DNA from: Brachyspira hyodysenteriae ATCC 27164
GTDB taxonomy: Bacteria; Spirochaetota; Brachyspiria; Brachyspirales; Brachyspiraceae
Direction of reading: 5' to 3'
NCBI RefSeq assembly: GCF_001676785.2
Contig: NZ_CP015910.2
Span: forward strand, 1,612,001 to 1,676,000
Length of the DNA stretch: 64,000 nt
The notes below the pieces were generated by a model, which saw only the letters and a program-made list of their open reading frames with translations, was not told where the DNA came from and searched no databases. Of this stretch, positions 17,279 through 27,260 are shown piece after piece. The translations under genes were made by a program, and so were the position numbers. Position 1 is the first letter of the stretch, and each line of letters begins with the position of its first letter.

Positions 17279-18679
17279 TTATTTTTTATTCAATTCATTA
17301 TACTCTTTCAATAACAGTGAAACAACACTTCCCAATGCTAAAAGTCCTAAAAGGTTTGGTATAACCATAAGCCCATTAAAAGTATCTGCCAATGACCATA
17401 CTAAATCAACTTTCAATGCTGAACCTAATAACACGAAACCTACAACAAATACAGCATAAACTTTGGCAGCTTTAACACCAAATAAATATTTAATATTCTG
17501 CTCTCCAAAGAAATACCATCCTATTATTGTAGTGAAAGCAAAGAAAAATAAACATACGGCAACGAATATAACACCAAAATAACCGAATCCCAATCTGAAT
17601 GCTTCCTGAGGCAATCCAACACCTTTTAATATTTCAGGTATATCAGCAGCAGATGTTAAAGGATATATTTGTGTCTGCAAAATATTTGAAGTTAATATAA
17701 CTAAAGCAGTTAAAGTTACAACGATAAAAGTATCGAAAAATACACCTATCATAGCAACAACACCCTGTTCGCATGGATGTTTAACTTTAGCTAAAGCATG
17801 AGCATGAGGAGTAGAACCCATACCTGCTTCATTAGAGAATAAACCTCTTGCCACTCCGAAACGCATAGCCTGCTGAACACCTATTCCCAAACCTCCGCCT
17901 ATAACAGCCTGAGGATTAAATGCAGATGTAAATATTAAAATTATAGAAGAAGCTAAATTCTCAATATTCATTAAAATTATTATCAAAGAACCTATTATAT
18001 AAAATAAAGCCATTATAGGTACAATCTTTTCAGCAAATGAAGCTATTCTTTTTAGACCTCCTATAAATATAAAAGCAGCTATTAAAGCACATATTATACC
18101 AACATATATAGGCTTAATCTGAGGAAATGCATTAACAAAAGCACCGCTTATAGAATTTGACTGCACCATATTTCCCATAAAACCTAAAGCTAATATAATA
18201 AATATTGCAAATAAAACAGATAATATTTTACCAAACCATCCTTTATAAGCTGCCTGAATATAATAAGCAGGACCTCCTATAATATGACCGTCCTCTGTTG
18301 TAGTTTTATATTTTTGTCCCAAAGATGCTTCTACAAATATAGTAGCCATTCCTAAAAAAGCAGAAACCCACATCCAAAATATAGCACCAGGACCTCCTGA
18401 TATTAAAGCTGTAGCAGCCCCAGCTAAATTACCTGTACCAACCTGTGCTGCGATTGCTGTTGCTAAAGACTGAAAAGAACTCATACCTTCTTTACCTGCG
18501 GATTTACCCATTAATGAAAGACTTCCGAATGTTCTATCCCACCCATCTTTAAATTTGAAAATTTGTACGAATTTAAATCTTATAGTGAAATAAATTCCGC
18601 TTCCGCATAGTAAAATTATTAATAAATAATCCCACAAAAAACTGTTAACCTTCGCTACTATAGATGATACAGTATCCAT
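17279..18679 (-). CDS. Sodium:alanine/glycine symporter (AGCS family)
   Basis: This 466-residue polytopic protein has the AGCS signatures SSFQSLATAIAAQVGTGNLAGAATAL, GGPGAIFWMWVSAFLGMAT, GGPAYYIQ and GVARGLFSNEAGMGSTPHAHA. Members import alanine, glycine or related amino acids with Na+ across the inner membrane. AGGAG lies 8 nt before the ATG. It is monocistronic, converges on msrB and is divergent from clpB. The exact substrate is not readable. Confidence 0.92.
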   Translation of the reverse strand: MDTVSSIVAKVNSFLWDYLLIILLCGSGIYFTIRFKFVQIFKFKDGWDRTFGSLSLMGKSAGKEGMSSFQSLATAIAAQVGTGNLAGAATALISGGPGAIFWMWVSAFLGMATIFVEASLGQKYKTTTEDGHIIGGPAYYIQAAYKGWFGKILSVLFAIFIILALGFMGNMVQSNSISGAFVNAFPQIKPIYVGIICALIAAFIFIGGLKRIASFAEKIVPIMALFYIIGSLIIILMNIENLASSIILIFTSAFNPQAVIGGGLGIGVQQAMRFGVARGLFSNEAGMGSTPHAHALAKVKHPCEQGVVAMIGVFFDTFIVVTLTALVILTSNILQTQIYPLTSAADIPEILKGVGLPQEAFRLGFGYFGVIFVAVCLFFFAFTTIIGWYFFGEQNIKYLFGVKAAKVYAVFVVGFVLLGSALKVDLVWSLADTFNGLMVIPNLLGLLALGSVVSLLLKEYNELNKK

Positions 18680-19171
18680 AATAAACTCCTATGATTTTTT
18701 ATTTTATATTACAAAAAAATATTTCTGTCATTATCAAAATTAGTAAAAAAGTTACTAAAATATATTGCATCATTATTAAAATATTATATTGATACAAAAA
18801 TTATTAATAAGCAGTTCACAATTCTTAACAATATTACTTTCCATATAATTGAATAAATTTATTAAATTATTCGCGTAGTATTATATCATAAATAGTATTT
18901 TTTTGATATAGTATAACACATATTAATATAATAAAATATAAATAATAGTAATTTTCATTATAATAAAAATTAATTGATTTAATTTAAAAATTAATTTTTT
19001 ACAAAAATATATAAACATATCAATACGCAATACAAATTTATAGTATTATTTTAATACATAATATGATTTTATGTATATAAAAATTATACAATTATTCCAA
19101 TAGCCATATAAAAATAATCATAAAAAATATAATTACAATGTATTAAAATAAAACATTTCAAACCTATTAAT
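18680..19171. other. AT-rich intergenic region between the AGCS gene and the clpB promoter
   Basis: About 490 bases with no supportable gene or RNA. Scattered TATAAT-like words occur as expected for this composition. The clpB regulatory elements follow from 19172. Confidence 0.5.
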
Positions 19172-19187
19172 TGGCATATTTTTTGCA
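19172..19187 (+). promoter_or_regulatory. Sigma-54-like -24/-12 promoter upstream of clpB
   Basis: TGGCATATTTTTTGCA matches the 16-nt sigma-54 consensus (TGGCA, then TTGCA, with the GG and GC doublets exactly 10 nt apart). It predicts transcription from about 19198. No sigma-70 pair with good spacing overlaps it. Confidence 0.45.
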
Positions 19188-19257
19188 TATATAGAAGTGT
19201 ACAGCAATTAAATGCTGAAATAAAATTATTTAATTAAAACTTAAATAATTAATCTAT

Positions 19258-19297
19258 AAAGGAGTTAGGCGGTTTTAAACCGTTAATTAATTAGAAT
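19258..19297 (+). promoter_or_regulatory. Distant Shine-Dalgarno with intervening hairpin before clpB
   Basis: AAAGGAG (19258-19264) is 33 nt from the clpB ATG, far beyond normal spacing. Between them CGGTT-TTA-AACCG forms a 5-bp hairpin (19270-19282) that could bring the site closer. An in-frame TAG at 19292-19294 rules out an earlier start. An upstream CAGCA/TGCTG hairpin (19202-19217) lies near the predicted 5' end. Confidence 0.4.
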
Positions 19298-21877
19298 ATG
19301 GATTATAATAAATATACAATAAAAGCCCAAGAGGCAGTAAATGAAGCTGCTAATATAGCTAATGGCGAAGACCATAATGAAATAAAAAGCGAACATTTAC
19401 TTTTAGCATTATTAAAACAAGAGGACGGACTTATTCAGCCATTAGTAGAAAGAATAGGTGTTCCTATAAACACATTGATAGATAAAACTCAAAGATTAGT
19501 TGATGAAAATGTAAAAGTTACAGGCGAAAATGTACAGTTACATCTATCTACTAATGCCGGTAAAGTTTTAGCAAAAGCAGAAAAAGAAGCTAATGCTTTG
19601 AAAGATCAATATGTATCTACAGAGCATATATTCTTAGCACTTGTTGAAGCTGACAATAAAGCAGGAGATATGCTTAGAAAAAGCGGAATAAGTAAAAAAG
19701 AAGTTTTAAGTGCATTAAAAGATTTAAGAAAAGGACAAAGCGTTAATAGCCAAGACCCAGAAGCTAAAATGCAGGCACTTGATAAATATTGCCGTGATTT
19801 GACAGCATTAGCAGAAGCAGAAAAAATTGACCCTGTTATAGGACGTGATGAAGAGATAAGACGTGTTATGCAGGTATTATCAAGAAGAACAAAAAATAAT
19901 CCAGTGCTTATAGGTGAGCCTGGTGTTGGTAAAACTGCTATTGTTGAAGGACTTGCTAGAAGAATAGTTTCTCAAGATGTACCTGAAGGACTTAAAGATA
20001 AAAGATTATTAGCTTTGGATTTAGGTGCTTTGGTTGCAGGCGCTAAATTTAGAGGAGAGTTTGAAGAGAGATTAAAAGCTGTTATTACAGAGATAGAAAA
20101 ATCTGAAGGCAACATAATATTATTTATAGATGAGCTTCATACTCTTGTAGGAGCTGGTGCTACTGAAGGTGCAATGGACGCTTCTAACCTATTAAAACCT
20201 GCATTGGCAAGAGGTGAATTAAGAGCAATAGGTGCTACTACTTTAGATGAATACAGAAAATATATTGAAAAAGATAAAGCACTTGAGAGAAGATTCCAAC
20301 AAGTTTATTGTAAAGAACCTAGTGTTGAAGATACTATTTCAATACTTAGAGGTTTAAAAGATAAATACGAAGTTCATCATGGTGTTAGAATAAAAGATGA
20401 TGCATTAGTTGCTGCTGCTGTTTTATCTAACAGATACATAACTAATAGATTTTTACCAGACAAAGCTATTGACTTGGTAGATGAAGCTGCAAGCCAATTA
20501 AAAATAGAGATAGACAGTCAGCCTACTGAACTTGATAAAATTGAAAGAAAACTTTTACAGCTTAATATAGAAAAACAAGCTCTTTCAAAAGAAAATGATG
20601 CAGCTTCTAAAGAAAGGTTAGAAAAGTTAGAAAAAGAATTATCTGAACTTTCTGAAGAACGTAATGCTATGAAACTTCAATGGGATAACGAAAAAGGAAG
20701 AATTGAAGAGACAAGAAAAATAAAAGAAGAACTTGAGGCTTTAAATATAAAAGAAACTCAATATACAAGAGAAGGAAATTTAGCAAAAGCTGCTGAAATA
20801 AAATATGGTAAAATACCGGAATTACAGAAAAAATTAGAATCAGCAGCTAAGGCTATGGAAGAAGCTAAAAACTCTGATAAGAAAAGACTTTTAAGAGAAG
20901 AGATTTCTGAAGATGATATAGCTAGAGTAATATCTGTATGGACTGGAATACCTGTAAGCAAAATGCTTGCAAGTGAAAAACAAAAATACTTACAGCTTGA
21001 AGAAGTATTACATAAGAGAGTTGTAGGACAAGATGAGGCTATAACTTCAGTTGCTGATGCTATTAGAAGAAACAGAGCAGGACTTTCAGATGAAAATAAA
21101 CCTCTTGGAAGTTTCTTGTTCATAGGACCTACAGGAGTTGGTAAAACAGAGCTTGCTAAAACACTTGCTGATTTCTTATTTAGTGATGAGCATGCTTTAA
21201 CAAGAATCGATATGAGTGAGTATATGGAGAAATTCTCTGTTACTAGACTTATAGGAGCTCCTCCAGGATATGTAGGTTATGATGAAGGAGGACAATTAAC
21301 AGAAGCAGTTAGAAGAAGACCTTATTCTGTTATACTATTTGATGAGATAGAAAAAGCTCACCCTGATGTATTTAATGTTTTACTTCAGGTATTAGATGAT
21401 GGAAGACTTACTGACGGACAAGGAAGAATAGTAGATTTCAAAAATGCTATTATCATAATGACAAGCAATTTAGGTTCTGATCTTATTCTTGAAGCTAACG
21501 ATACTAATGATATCAAAGAAAAGATTCAGGAATTACTAAAAATGTCATTTAGACCAGAGTTCTTAAACAGAATAGATGAGATAATAACATTTACTAGACT
21601 TGACAAAAAATACATTGCTGAGATAGTAAGAAATCAAATAGCAAGAGTTGCCAACAGACTTAAAGACAGAAGAATAACTTTAGATGTAAGCGATGAAGCT
21701 ATAGACTATATTGCTGATATTGGTTATGATCCTCAGTTTGGAGCAAGACCATTGAAAAGAGCTATACAAAACTTTATAGAAAATCCTTTAGCTAAAGAAA
21801 TGCTAGCAGGTAAATATTTAGAAGGAGATACTATAAAGGTAAAAAAATCTGGAGATAGTTTAGTATTTGAAAAATAA
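19298..21877 (+). CDS. clpB: ATP-dependent disaggregase ClpB
   Basis: This 859-residue Hsp100 protein has an N-terminal Clp repeat domain, a first AAA+ module with [15 protein letters not shown] and [15 protein letters not shown], a coiled-coil middle domain of about residues 400-530 rich in Glu/Lys, and a second AAA+ module with [17 protein letters not shown] and [16 protein letters not shown]. The length and middle domain distinguish ClpB from ClpA/ClpC. With DnaK it extracts and refolds aggregated protein after heat stress. It is monocistronic with a bidirectional terminator at 21895-21922. The upstream region (sigma-54-like promoter, distant ribosome-binding site with hairpin) is unusual. 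Confidence 0.97.
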   Translation: MDYNKYTIKAQEAVNEAANIANGEDHNEIKSEHLLLALLKQEDGLIQPLVERIGVPINTLIDKTQRLVDENVKVTGENVQLHLSTNAGKVLAKAEKEANALKDQYVSTEHIFLALVEADNKAGDMLRKSGISKKEVLSALKDLRKGQSVNSQDPEAKMQALDKYCRDLTALAEAEKIDPVIGRDEEIRRVMQVLSRRTKNNPVLIGEPGVGKTAIVEGLARRIVSQDVPEGLKDKRLLALDLGALVAGAKFRGEFEERLKAVITEIEKSEGNIILFIDELHTLVGAGATEGAMDASNLLKPALARGELRAIGATTLDEYRKYIEKDKALERRFQQVYCKEPSVEDTISILRGLKDKYEVHHGVRIKDDALVAAAVLSNRYITNRFLPDKAIDLVDEAASQLKIEIDSQPTELDKIERKLLQLNIEKQALSKENDAASKERLEKLEKELSELSEERNAMKLQWDNEKGRIEETRKIKEELEALNIKETQYTREGNLAKAAEIKYGKIPELQKKLESAAKAMEEAKNSDKKRLLREEISEDDIARVISVWTGIPVSKMLASEKQKYLQLEEVLHKRVVGQDEAITSVADAIRRNRAGLSDENKPLGSFLFIGPTGVGKTELAKTLADFLFSDEHALTRIDMSEYMEKFSVTRLIGAPPGYVGYDEGGQLTEAVRRRPYSVILFDEIEKAHPDVFNVLLQVLDDGRLTDGQGRIVDFKNAIIIMTSNLGSDLILEANDTNDIKEKIQELLKMSFRPEFLNRIDEIITFTRLDKKYIAEIVRNQIARVANRLKDRRITLDVSDEAIDYIADIGYDPQFGARPLKRAIQNFIENPLAKEMLAGKYLEGDTIKVKKSGDSLVFEK

Positions 21878-21894
21878 ATAATTTAATAATAAAT

Positions 21895-21922
21895 AAGGCT
21901 ATATAATTTTTTATATAGCCTT
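21895..21922. terminator. Bidirectional terminator between clpB and the glycosyltransferase-like gene
   Basis: An 11-bp stem, AAGGCTATATA (21895-21905) with TATATAGCCTT (21912-21922), and a T-rich loop. It sits between convergent genes and abuts the stop codon of the minus-strand gene. Confidence 0.75.
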
Positions 21923-22965
21923 TAATCATTTTTATATTTTAAAATATAATTTAATGATTCTTTTATTTCTTCTATTTTTATATCTTTATAATTAAAATAG
22001 TCTTTTATATTTAGTTTAATCATATTATCAATTTTTAATTTTAAATAATTATCTATAATTTTAATACCTGTTATAGAAATATCATTATATAATTCATTTC
22101 CAAGATATTTATTTAATGAGTTAATATAATAAATACTCATAGAATTTCTAAAATTATCTCTGAGTTTTCTTATGGAAATAAACCAGCCTAATTTTTTAAT
22201 CATTTTTTTAAATTCGTCCAAATAAATAATATCATATATATTTTTTTTATCTCTTAAAGGAATTATAGGATAAATTTTATTTTTAGATTCAAATTCATTT
22301 TCAGAAATTGTATAAAAGTTATATATTTTAGAAAGTATAGAAAAAATACTTTGATCATGTCTATTTTCAATAAATATATCTGCATTTTTAATTTTGGAAG
22401 GACTATCATCAGCTAAAGAAAAATCATCATAATAAACTTGAAGCCATTTTTTTAAAAATTCTATATTCATACTATTTTTTAAAAATAAAAAATAAGTTGT
22501 AAAAATTTGAGGGGTATCTGTAATATTTTGATTATTTAATACATTTAAATAATTAAATAAATCTGATTTTGTCCACTTTTTTTCAGGTGAATTTAAACCT
22601 AATTTAAAACATAATCTACTATTATCTATAACCAAATCCAAATATTCATAAAATCTATCAATACCTTCTTTATTGAAATGACAGCCTATATCAGCATAAA
22701 CTAATATATCATTATCATTCATAGATTCCAACGTTTTAAGAACAATAAATGGTTTCCAACACCAATATCCAAATCCTCTGCTATATACTAATTTAGAACG
22801 GAATGCTTTTTCAAATTTTTCATTGTAAGGTAAATTATATTCATTATAAATAAAAATTTCATCGAATATATTAAAACTCTCTGCTTGTTTTTTAAATCTA
22901 ATTGCGGATAAATATAAATCTAAATTATGGAATGCACATAAATATACTTTTCTATCTTTATACAT
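21922..22965 (-). CDS. Putative glycosyltransferase-like surface-glycan protein
   Basis: This soluble protein of about 347 residues has the pattern RGFGYWCWKPFIVLKTLE followed by DNDILVYADIGC, the nucleotide-sugar-binding-like D-x-G region seen in proteins of bacterial capsule and LPS clusters that resemble GT-A glycosyltransferases. No signal peptide or membrane segment is seen. I favour ATG 22965 (GGGA 6 nt upstream); an in-frame ATG at 22983 lacks a site, and a stop at 22993-22995 limits extension. The gene follows a transcribed 16-unit pentanucleotide repeat within a leader ORF whose stop codon falls 3 nt past the ATG at 22965. The enzyme class is a pattern judgement, and donor and acceptor are unknown. 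Confidence 0.6.
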   Translation of the reverse strand: MYKDRKVYLCAFHNLDLYLSAIRFKKQAESFNIFDEIFIYNEYNLPYNEKFEKAFRSKLVYSRGFGYWCWKPFIVLKTLESMNDNDILVYADIGCHFNKEGIDRFYEYLDLVIDNSRLCFKLGLNSPEKKWTKSDLFNYLNVLNNQNITDTPQIFTTYFLFLKNSMNIEFLKKWLQVYYDDFSLADDSPSKIKNADIFIENRHDQSIFSILSKIYNFYTISENEFESKNKIYPIIPLRDKKNIYDIIYLDEFKKMIKKLGWFISIRKLRDNFRNSMSIYYINSLNKYLGNELYNDISITGIKIIDNYLKLKIDNMIKLNIKDYFNYKDIKIEEIKESLNYILKYKND

Positions 22966-23158
22966 TATACATCCCATAAACATAATAAAAAATTAATTTT
23001 TTTATTATAATAAAATATTTAAAGATATTAAAAAGTTTAATTACTTGACTTGACTTGACTTGACTTGACTTGACTTGACTTGACTTGACTTGACTTGACT
23101 TGACTTGACTTGACTTGACTTGAAGTATATTAGCTAATGCATAAATATTCAACATCAT
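22958..23158 (-). CDS. Repeat-bearing leader ORF upstream of the glycosyltransferase-like gene (66 aa)
   Basis: The frame from ATG 23158 runs through the pentanucleotide repeat (peptide unit VKSSQ) and a hydrophobic tail ending YGMYNV, stopping at 22958-22960, just after the downstream ATG (22963-22965). The predicted transcription start is at or next to 23158, so initiation would be leaderless or further in. In the other two frames TAA occurs immediately after the repeat. No domain is recognisable and translation is unproven. Confidence 0.35.
   Translation of the reverse strand: MMLNIYALANILQVKSSQVKSSQVKSSQVKSSQVKSSQVIKLFNIFKYFIIIKKLIFYYVYGMYNV
23044..23123 (-). repeat. Pentanucleotide tandem repeat, 16 perfect copies
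   Basis: The plus-strand unit CTTGA is repeated 16 times (80 bp; TCAAG on the coding strand). It is stop-free in all minus-strand frames, while the plus strand has TGA every 15 nt. It lies in the predicted 5' leader, about 80 nt before the downstream start. Confidence 0.95.
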
Positions 23159-23164
23159 TTATAT

Positions 23165-23192
23165 ATTATAACTTAAAGTGAAAAAAAGTCAA
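23165..23192 (-). promoter_or_regulatory. Sigma-70-type promoter of the repeat leader and glycosyltransferase-like gene
   Basis: TTGACT (23187-23192), 16 nt, TATAAT (23165-23170) on the minus strand. It puts the tandem repeat inside the transcript, about 35 nt from its 5' end. Confidence 0.6.
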
Positions 23193-23202
23193 ATCATATA
23201 AA

Positions 23203-23231
23203 AATACTTGCTAAAATTAATAGCAAGTATT
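23203..23231 (-). terminator. Rho-independent terminator after dnaE
   Basis: A 10-bp stem, AATACTTGCT (23203-23212) with AGCAAGTATT (23222-23231), with A/T runs on both sides, 34 nt after the dnaE stop. Confidence 0.7.
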
Positions 23232-23265
23232 TTTTGATTAAAAAATAATGAACAATAAAATTATT

Positions 23266-26200
23266 TTAAGCATATTCAATTTCTATTAATGATCTCAATG
23301 CACTTTTGGCTTCATTTAAGAATCTAGGATTAGGATCAACTTTATAATCCTCGCCTATTTTAAATATTTCCATACCGCTTTCAGATTTCAATTTTAAGAA
23401 TATTGTATAATCTCCTGGGTTTGAAGATATAGCATTTTGAAGACATAATAAATCCATATCATCAAATATATTTTTATTCATATACAATGCTAATTGCTTT
23501 TTACCGCTGTTATTATGTTTTACTGCTATGCTGTTATTAGGTCTGCTTGTAAATGGAGCATTGGAAACAACATTATCAGATCTTTTAATATCATTTTCTT
23601 TATTAGAAGTATTTTTAAATGGAGCATCGTTCTTATTTACGTGAACTTGTTTATTTTCAGGTGCCATTTCAGAAGATGCTTCTCTTTTTATATTATCTCT
23701 TTTTACTTCTTTAAGTTTGAGATTCTTATCTTTTAAGAAAGAATCTAATAATTTTATATCAACAATATTATTATATATTTTATCTGAGAATCTATTTTTA
23801 TCTCTTCTGCCTTTTATCAATATTCCTGTTTGTTCCTCAAGCATATCTTTATATTTTTCTATCTGACTATTAGCTGTGATATAAAATACATATTCAGTAA
23901 ATATATCAATAACCTTTAATGTGATCATAGGAGTGTTTTTCTTTGTAGTAGTTTCTGATGCAGACATAACAACACAAGGAAGTAAAAACTCATCTTTATC
24001 TTTAAGATTATCAATATCTAAAGTATTGTGGAAATATTTATAATCAATTTTAGTAATGTATCTAGCAAAAGGATGATATCTTAATGAAAAGCCTAAAACT
24101 TCTTTCTCATTTTCCATTAAAATATTAGAAGCATATTCCACTTGTTTTTCTATCACCAAAGAAGCACTTCCGCTGTCATCTTCAGACATAGAATCAAATA
24201 ACATAGTTTGACCTGATAAAGTTTCTTTTTGATAATTAGAAGCATGAGCAAGTATCGCATCAAGAGAACTAAGCAATGCACTTTCAGTATGTCCGAATTC
24301 AGAGAAAGCTCCACATTTTATGAGAGTTTCATAAACTTTTCTATTAACTAAATGAACATCAACACGTTTTACAAAATCTTCTAAATTCTTGAATTGTCCG
24401 TTTTTTTCTCTCTCTTCCTGAATAGCCAAAGCAGCATGAATACCAACACCTTTAACAGCATGTAAAGCATAAACTATCTTACCATCTTTTTGAGAGAATA
24501 AAGCATCGCTTTCAAATACGCTTGCTGTAACTATCTCTATATTTTTCTGTTTAATTTCATTAAGATATAGAGAAATTTTATCAGTATCAGCTATAACAGT
24601 ATTGAGTAAAGCCACATAATATTCCATAGGATAATGAGCTTTAATATAAGCTTCTTGATAGGCTATTAATGCATAACAAACAGAGTGAGATTTATTGAAT
24701 CCGTATTCAGCGAAACCTTTCATTGTATCAAATAAATAAGTTAATAACTCTTTATCATAACCTCTTTCAAGTCCGCCTTTAATGAATTTCTCTTCCATAG
24801 AGTTCATTTTCTCTACGATTTTTTTACCCATAGCCTTTCTTAAATCATCAGCTTCTGCCGCAGTGAATCCTCCTATAACTCGGCTTATAGCCATAATCTG
24901 CTCTTGATATATTAATACTCCCTGACTCTCTTTAAGTATAGGCTCCAAATCAGGGTGCTTATATACTATTTCTTTTCTTTTATTTTTTCTATCGGCATAG
25001 TCTTTATCCATTCCAGAGTTCAATGGACCAGGACGATACAATGCTACGCTTGATACTAAGTCATCAAAACCTGTAGGCTGAATATTTATAAGCATTTGAC
25101 GCATACCAGGACTTTCAAACTGGAAAACTCCGCCTGTATCTGCTTTTCTAAATATATCATAAACAGCTTCATCATCTAAAGGAATTTTATCTATATCTAT
25201 TTCAATACCATATCTATCTTTTATATCTTTTATTGCATCTTTTATGAGTCTTAAGTTTTTAATACCCAAAAAGTCCATTTTTATAAGTCCGGCACTTTCA
25301 ACATAAGTCATTTCATATTGACAAGCTCTAGTGCCTGTTTTAGAATCCTGATAAACCGGTGCTAAATCCATTATAGGATGAGATGATATAATAACACCAG
25401 CAGCATGCAAACCTACATTCCTTACTAATCCGTCAAGTCTTGTAGATATTTCATACATGTTTTTTAATTCTCTATTGCCTTCTATTTCTTTAACCAAAGC
25501 AGCACAATCAGGATGATCATATATATCTACTACTCTTTTTACATCATCAGGTATGCTTTTAGCAAGTCTGTCAGCAGTAGCTAAATCTATACCCATAACA
25601 CGGCAAACATCTCTTATAACAGAACGTCCTCCCAAAGCTCCGAAAGTAGCTATTTGAGAAACATTATCTTTACCATATTTCTCTTTTACATAATCTATTA
25701 TAACTTCACGCTTATCGTCTTGGAAGTCAACATCTATATCAGGCATGCTTTTTCTTTCAGGATTTAAAAATCTTTCAAAAAGCAAATTATAATCAAGTGG
25801 ATTAACTTTTGTAATTCCTGTAGCAAATGCAACGATTGAACCTGCGGCACTTCCACGTCCTGGGCCAACCGCAACATCATGATTTCTAGCATAGTTAATG
25901 AAGTCCTGAACTACAAGGAAATATCCTTCAAATCCCATCTTTCCTATAACACCCAATTCCATTTCAAGTCTATCCATAGCCTCTTTTGGAATATTATTGT
26001 TATAATATTTATTCAAACCATCCATACACATATTTCTAAGTGCTGTAGTTTCTGTCTCACCATTAGGAAGCTCATAATTAGGCATATAATAAGTCTTAGT
26101 CATTATATTTAAATCTTGGCATTGTTCTGCTATTTTTAAAGTATTTTCAAATGCCTTAGGAAGCTTAGCAAATGACTTCATCATCTCTTCTTCTGTTTTT

Positions 26201-26976
26201 AGATGGAATTCATTGCTTGGGAATTTATATCTTCTTGGAGAATCTAAAGTAGCTTTAGTCTGTATAGCTAAAAGTATTTCATGAGCTTTAGCATCTTCTT
26301 TCGATACATAATGCACATCATTTGTAACTACTAATTCTATATTATGATGTTTAGCTAACTGGTATAATGCACTATTTAAAGCCTTTTCTTCAGGTATATT
26401 ATGATCCTGAAGTTCTATATAAAAATCATTGCCAAAAATGGATTTATAATATTCAGCTAATTTTGAAGCCTGCTTATAATCTTTTTTTCTTATAGCAATA
26501 GGAATTTCTCCGCCCATACAAGCAGACAAACAAATTAAACCTTTATTATATTTTTCTATCAACTCATGGTCTACTCTCGGTCTATAATAGAAACCTTCAG
26601 TATATCCGAAAGTAACTAATTTACATAGATTATTATAACCCTCTTTATCTTTAGCAAGAAGAATTAAATGCATAGCACTTTTTTCTTCAGAGTTTTCTAT
26701 CTTTTTATCAAATCTTGTTTTAGGGGCTACATATACTTCGCATCCAATTATAGGTATAATACCTTTATCCTTAGCTTCAGAGAAAAATTCCATAGCACCG
26801 AACATATTACCATGATCAGTCATAGCTATGCCAGGCATACCTAATTCTTTGGCTCTATCTATTAAACCAGGTATAAGTCTTTTAGTTTTATCCTTTTTAG
26901 AATATAAAGACTTAATACGGGCAGCGCCGTCAAGTATTGAATATTGTGTATGTACATGCAAATGAACAAATGACAT
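23266..26976 (-). CDS. dnaE: DNA polymerase III alpha subunit
   Basis: This 1236-residue replicative polymerase starts with a PHP domain (FVHLHVHTQYSILDGAARI, MTDHGNMFGAMEF). It has the catalytic PDIDVDFQDDKREVIIDYV and GPGRGSAAGSIVAF, the fingers region YQEQIMAISRVIGGFTAAEADDLRKAMGKK and a helix-hairpin-helix/OB tail. A low-complexity Asn/Lys-rich linker of about 70 residues (near 1100-1170) precedes a short conserved C-terminal segment. DnaE copies the chromosome as part of the Pol III holoenzyme. AGGGG lies before the ATG, and a promoter-like pair TTGATA, 16 nt, TAGAAT is at 27001-27028. It is monocistronic with its own terminator. Confidence 0.97.
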   Translation of the reverse strand: MSFVHLHVHTQYSILDGAARIKSLYSKKDKTKRLIPGLIDRAKELGMPGIAMTDHGNMFGAMEFFSEAKDKGIIPIIGCEVYVAPKTRFDKKIENSEEKSAMHLILLAKDKEGYNNLCKLVTFGYTEGFYYRPRVDHELIEKYNKGLICLSACMGGEIPIAIRKKDYKQASKLAEYYKSIFGNDFYIELQDHNIPEEKALNSALYQLAKHHNIELVVTNDVHYVSKEDAKAHEILLAIQTKATLDSPRRYKFPSNEFHLKTEEEMMKSFAKLPKAFENTLKIAEQCQDLNIMTKTYYMPNYELPNGETETTALRNMCMDGLNKYYNNNIPKEAMDRLEMELGVIGKMGFEGYFLVVQDFINYARNHDVAVGPGRGSAAGSIVAFATGITKVNPLDYNLLFERFLNPERKSMPDIDVDFQDDKREVIIDYVKEKYGKDNVSQIATFGALGGRSVIRDVCRVMGIDLATADRLAKSIPDDVKRVVDIYDHPDCAALVKEIEGNRELKNMYEISTRLDGLVRNVGLHAAGVIISSHPIMDLAPVYQDSKTGTRACQYEMTYVESAGLIKMDFLGIKNLRLIKDAIKDIKDRYGIEIDIDKIPLDDEAVYDIFRKADTGGVFQFESPGMRQMLINIQPTGFDDLVSSVALYRPGPLNSGMDKDYADRKNKRKEIVYKHPDLEPILKESQGVLIYQEQIMAISRVIGGFTAAEADDLRKAMGKKIVEKMNSMEEKFIKGGLERGYDKELLTYLFDTMKGFAEYGFNKSHSVCYALIAYQEAYIKAHYPMEYYVALLNTVIADTDKISLYLNEIKQKNIEIVTASVFESDALFSQKDGKIVYALHAVKGVGIHAALAIQEEREKNGQFKNLEDFVKRVDVHLVNRKVYETLIKCGAFSEFGHTESALLSSLDAILAHASNYQKETLSGQTMLFDSMSEDDSGSASLVIEKQVEYASNILMENEKEVLGFSLRYHPFARYITKIDYKYFHNTLDIDNLKDKDEFLLPCVVMSASETTTKKNTPMITLKVIDIFTEYVFYITANSQIEKYKDMLEEQTGILIKGRRDKNRFSDKIYNNIVDIKLLDSFLKDKNLKLKEVKRDNIKREASSEMAPENKQVHVNKNDAPFKNTSNKENDIKRSDNVVSNAPFTSRPNNSIAVKHNNSGKKQLALYMNKNIFDDMDLLCLQNAISSNPGDYTIFLKLKSESGMEIFKIGEDYKVDPNPRFLNEAKSALRSLIEIEYA

Positions 26977-27000
26977 ATTAAACCCCTATTTGATTATATT

Positions 27001-27028
27001 ATTCTATATCATTTAAGTTAAATATCAA
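27001..27028 (-). promoter_or_regulatory. Possible promoter of dnaE
   Basis: TTGATA (27023-27028), 16 nt, TAGAAT (27001-27006) on the minus strand, 25 nt before the dnaE start codon. Confidence 0.4.
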
Positions 27029-27196
27029 GTTAAATTTCCTAAAATATATAAATAGTTTTTATTTATTCACTATAAATATTTACGGTACTTAATTCATAAA
27101 ATTAATATATAGTATTTAAAAATATAAATAATTTTTTATTTTTAAATTTGACAATTTATTTATTAATACTATAATTTAAAATAGAATTGTTTTTTA

Positions 27197-27224
27197 TTGA
27201 AATAAAACTCAATTATGTTATAAT
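27197..27224 (+). promoter_or_regulatory. Promoter of the cheX-amidase-tlyC-capA-NADAR operon
   Basis: TTGAAA (27197-27202), 16 nt, TATAAT (27219-27224), followed 24-28 nt on by AAAAGGA before the cheX ATG. Confidence 0.5.
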
Positions 27225-27260
27225 TAAATTATAAAAAATAATATTCAAAAGGAAATAAAC

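Noticed and set aside
22984-23158. Direct in-frame fusion of the repeat ORF to the glycosyltransferase-like protein
   Set aside because: The gene's frame has TAA at 22993-22995, so no repeat length can make a fusion protein; only coupling is possible.
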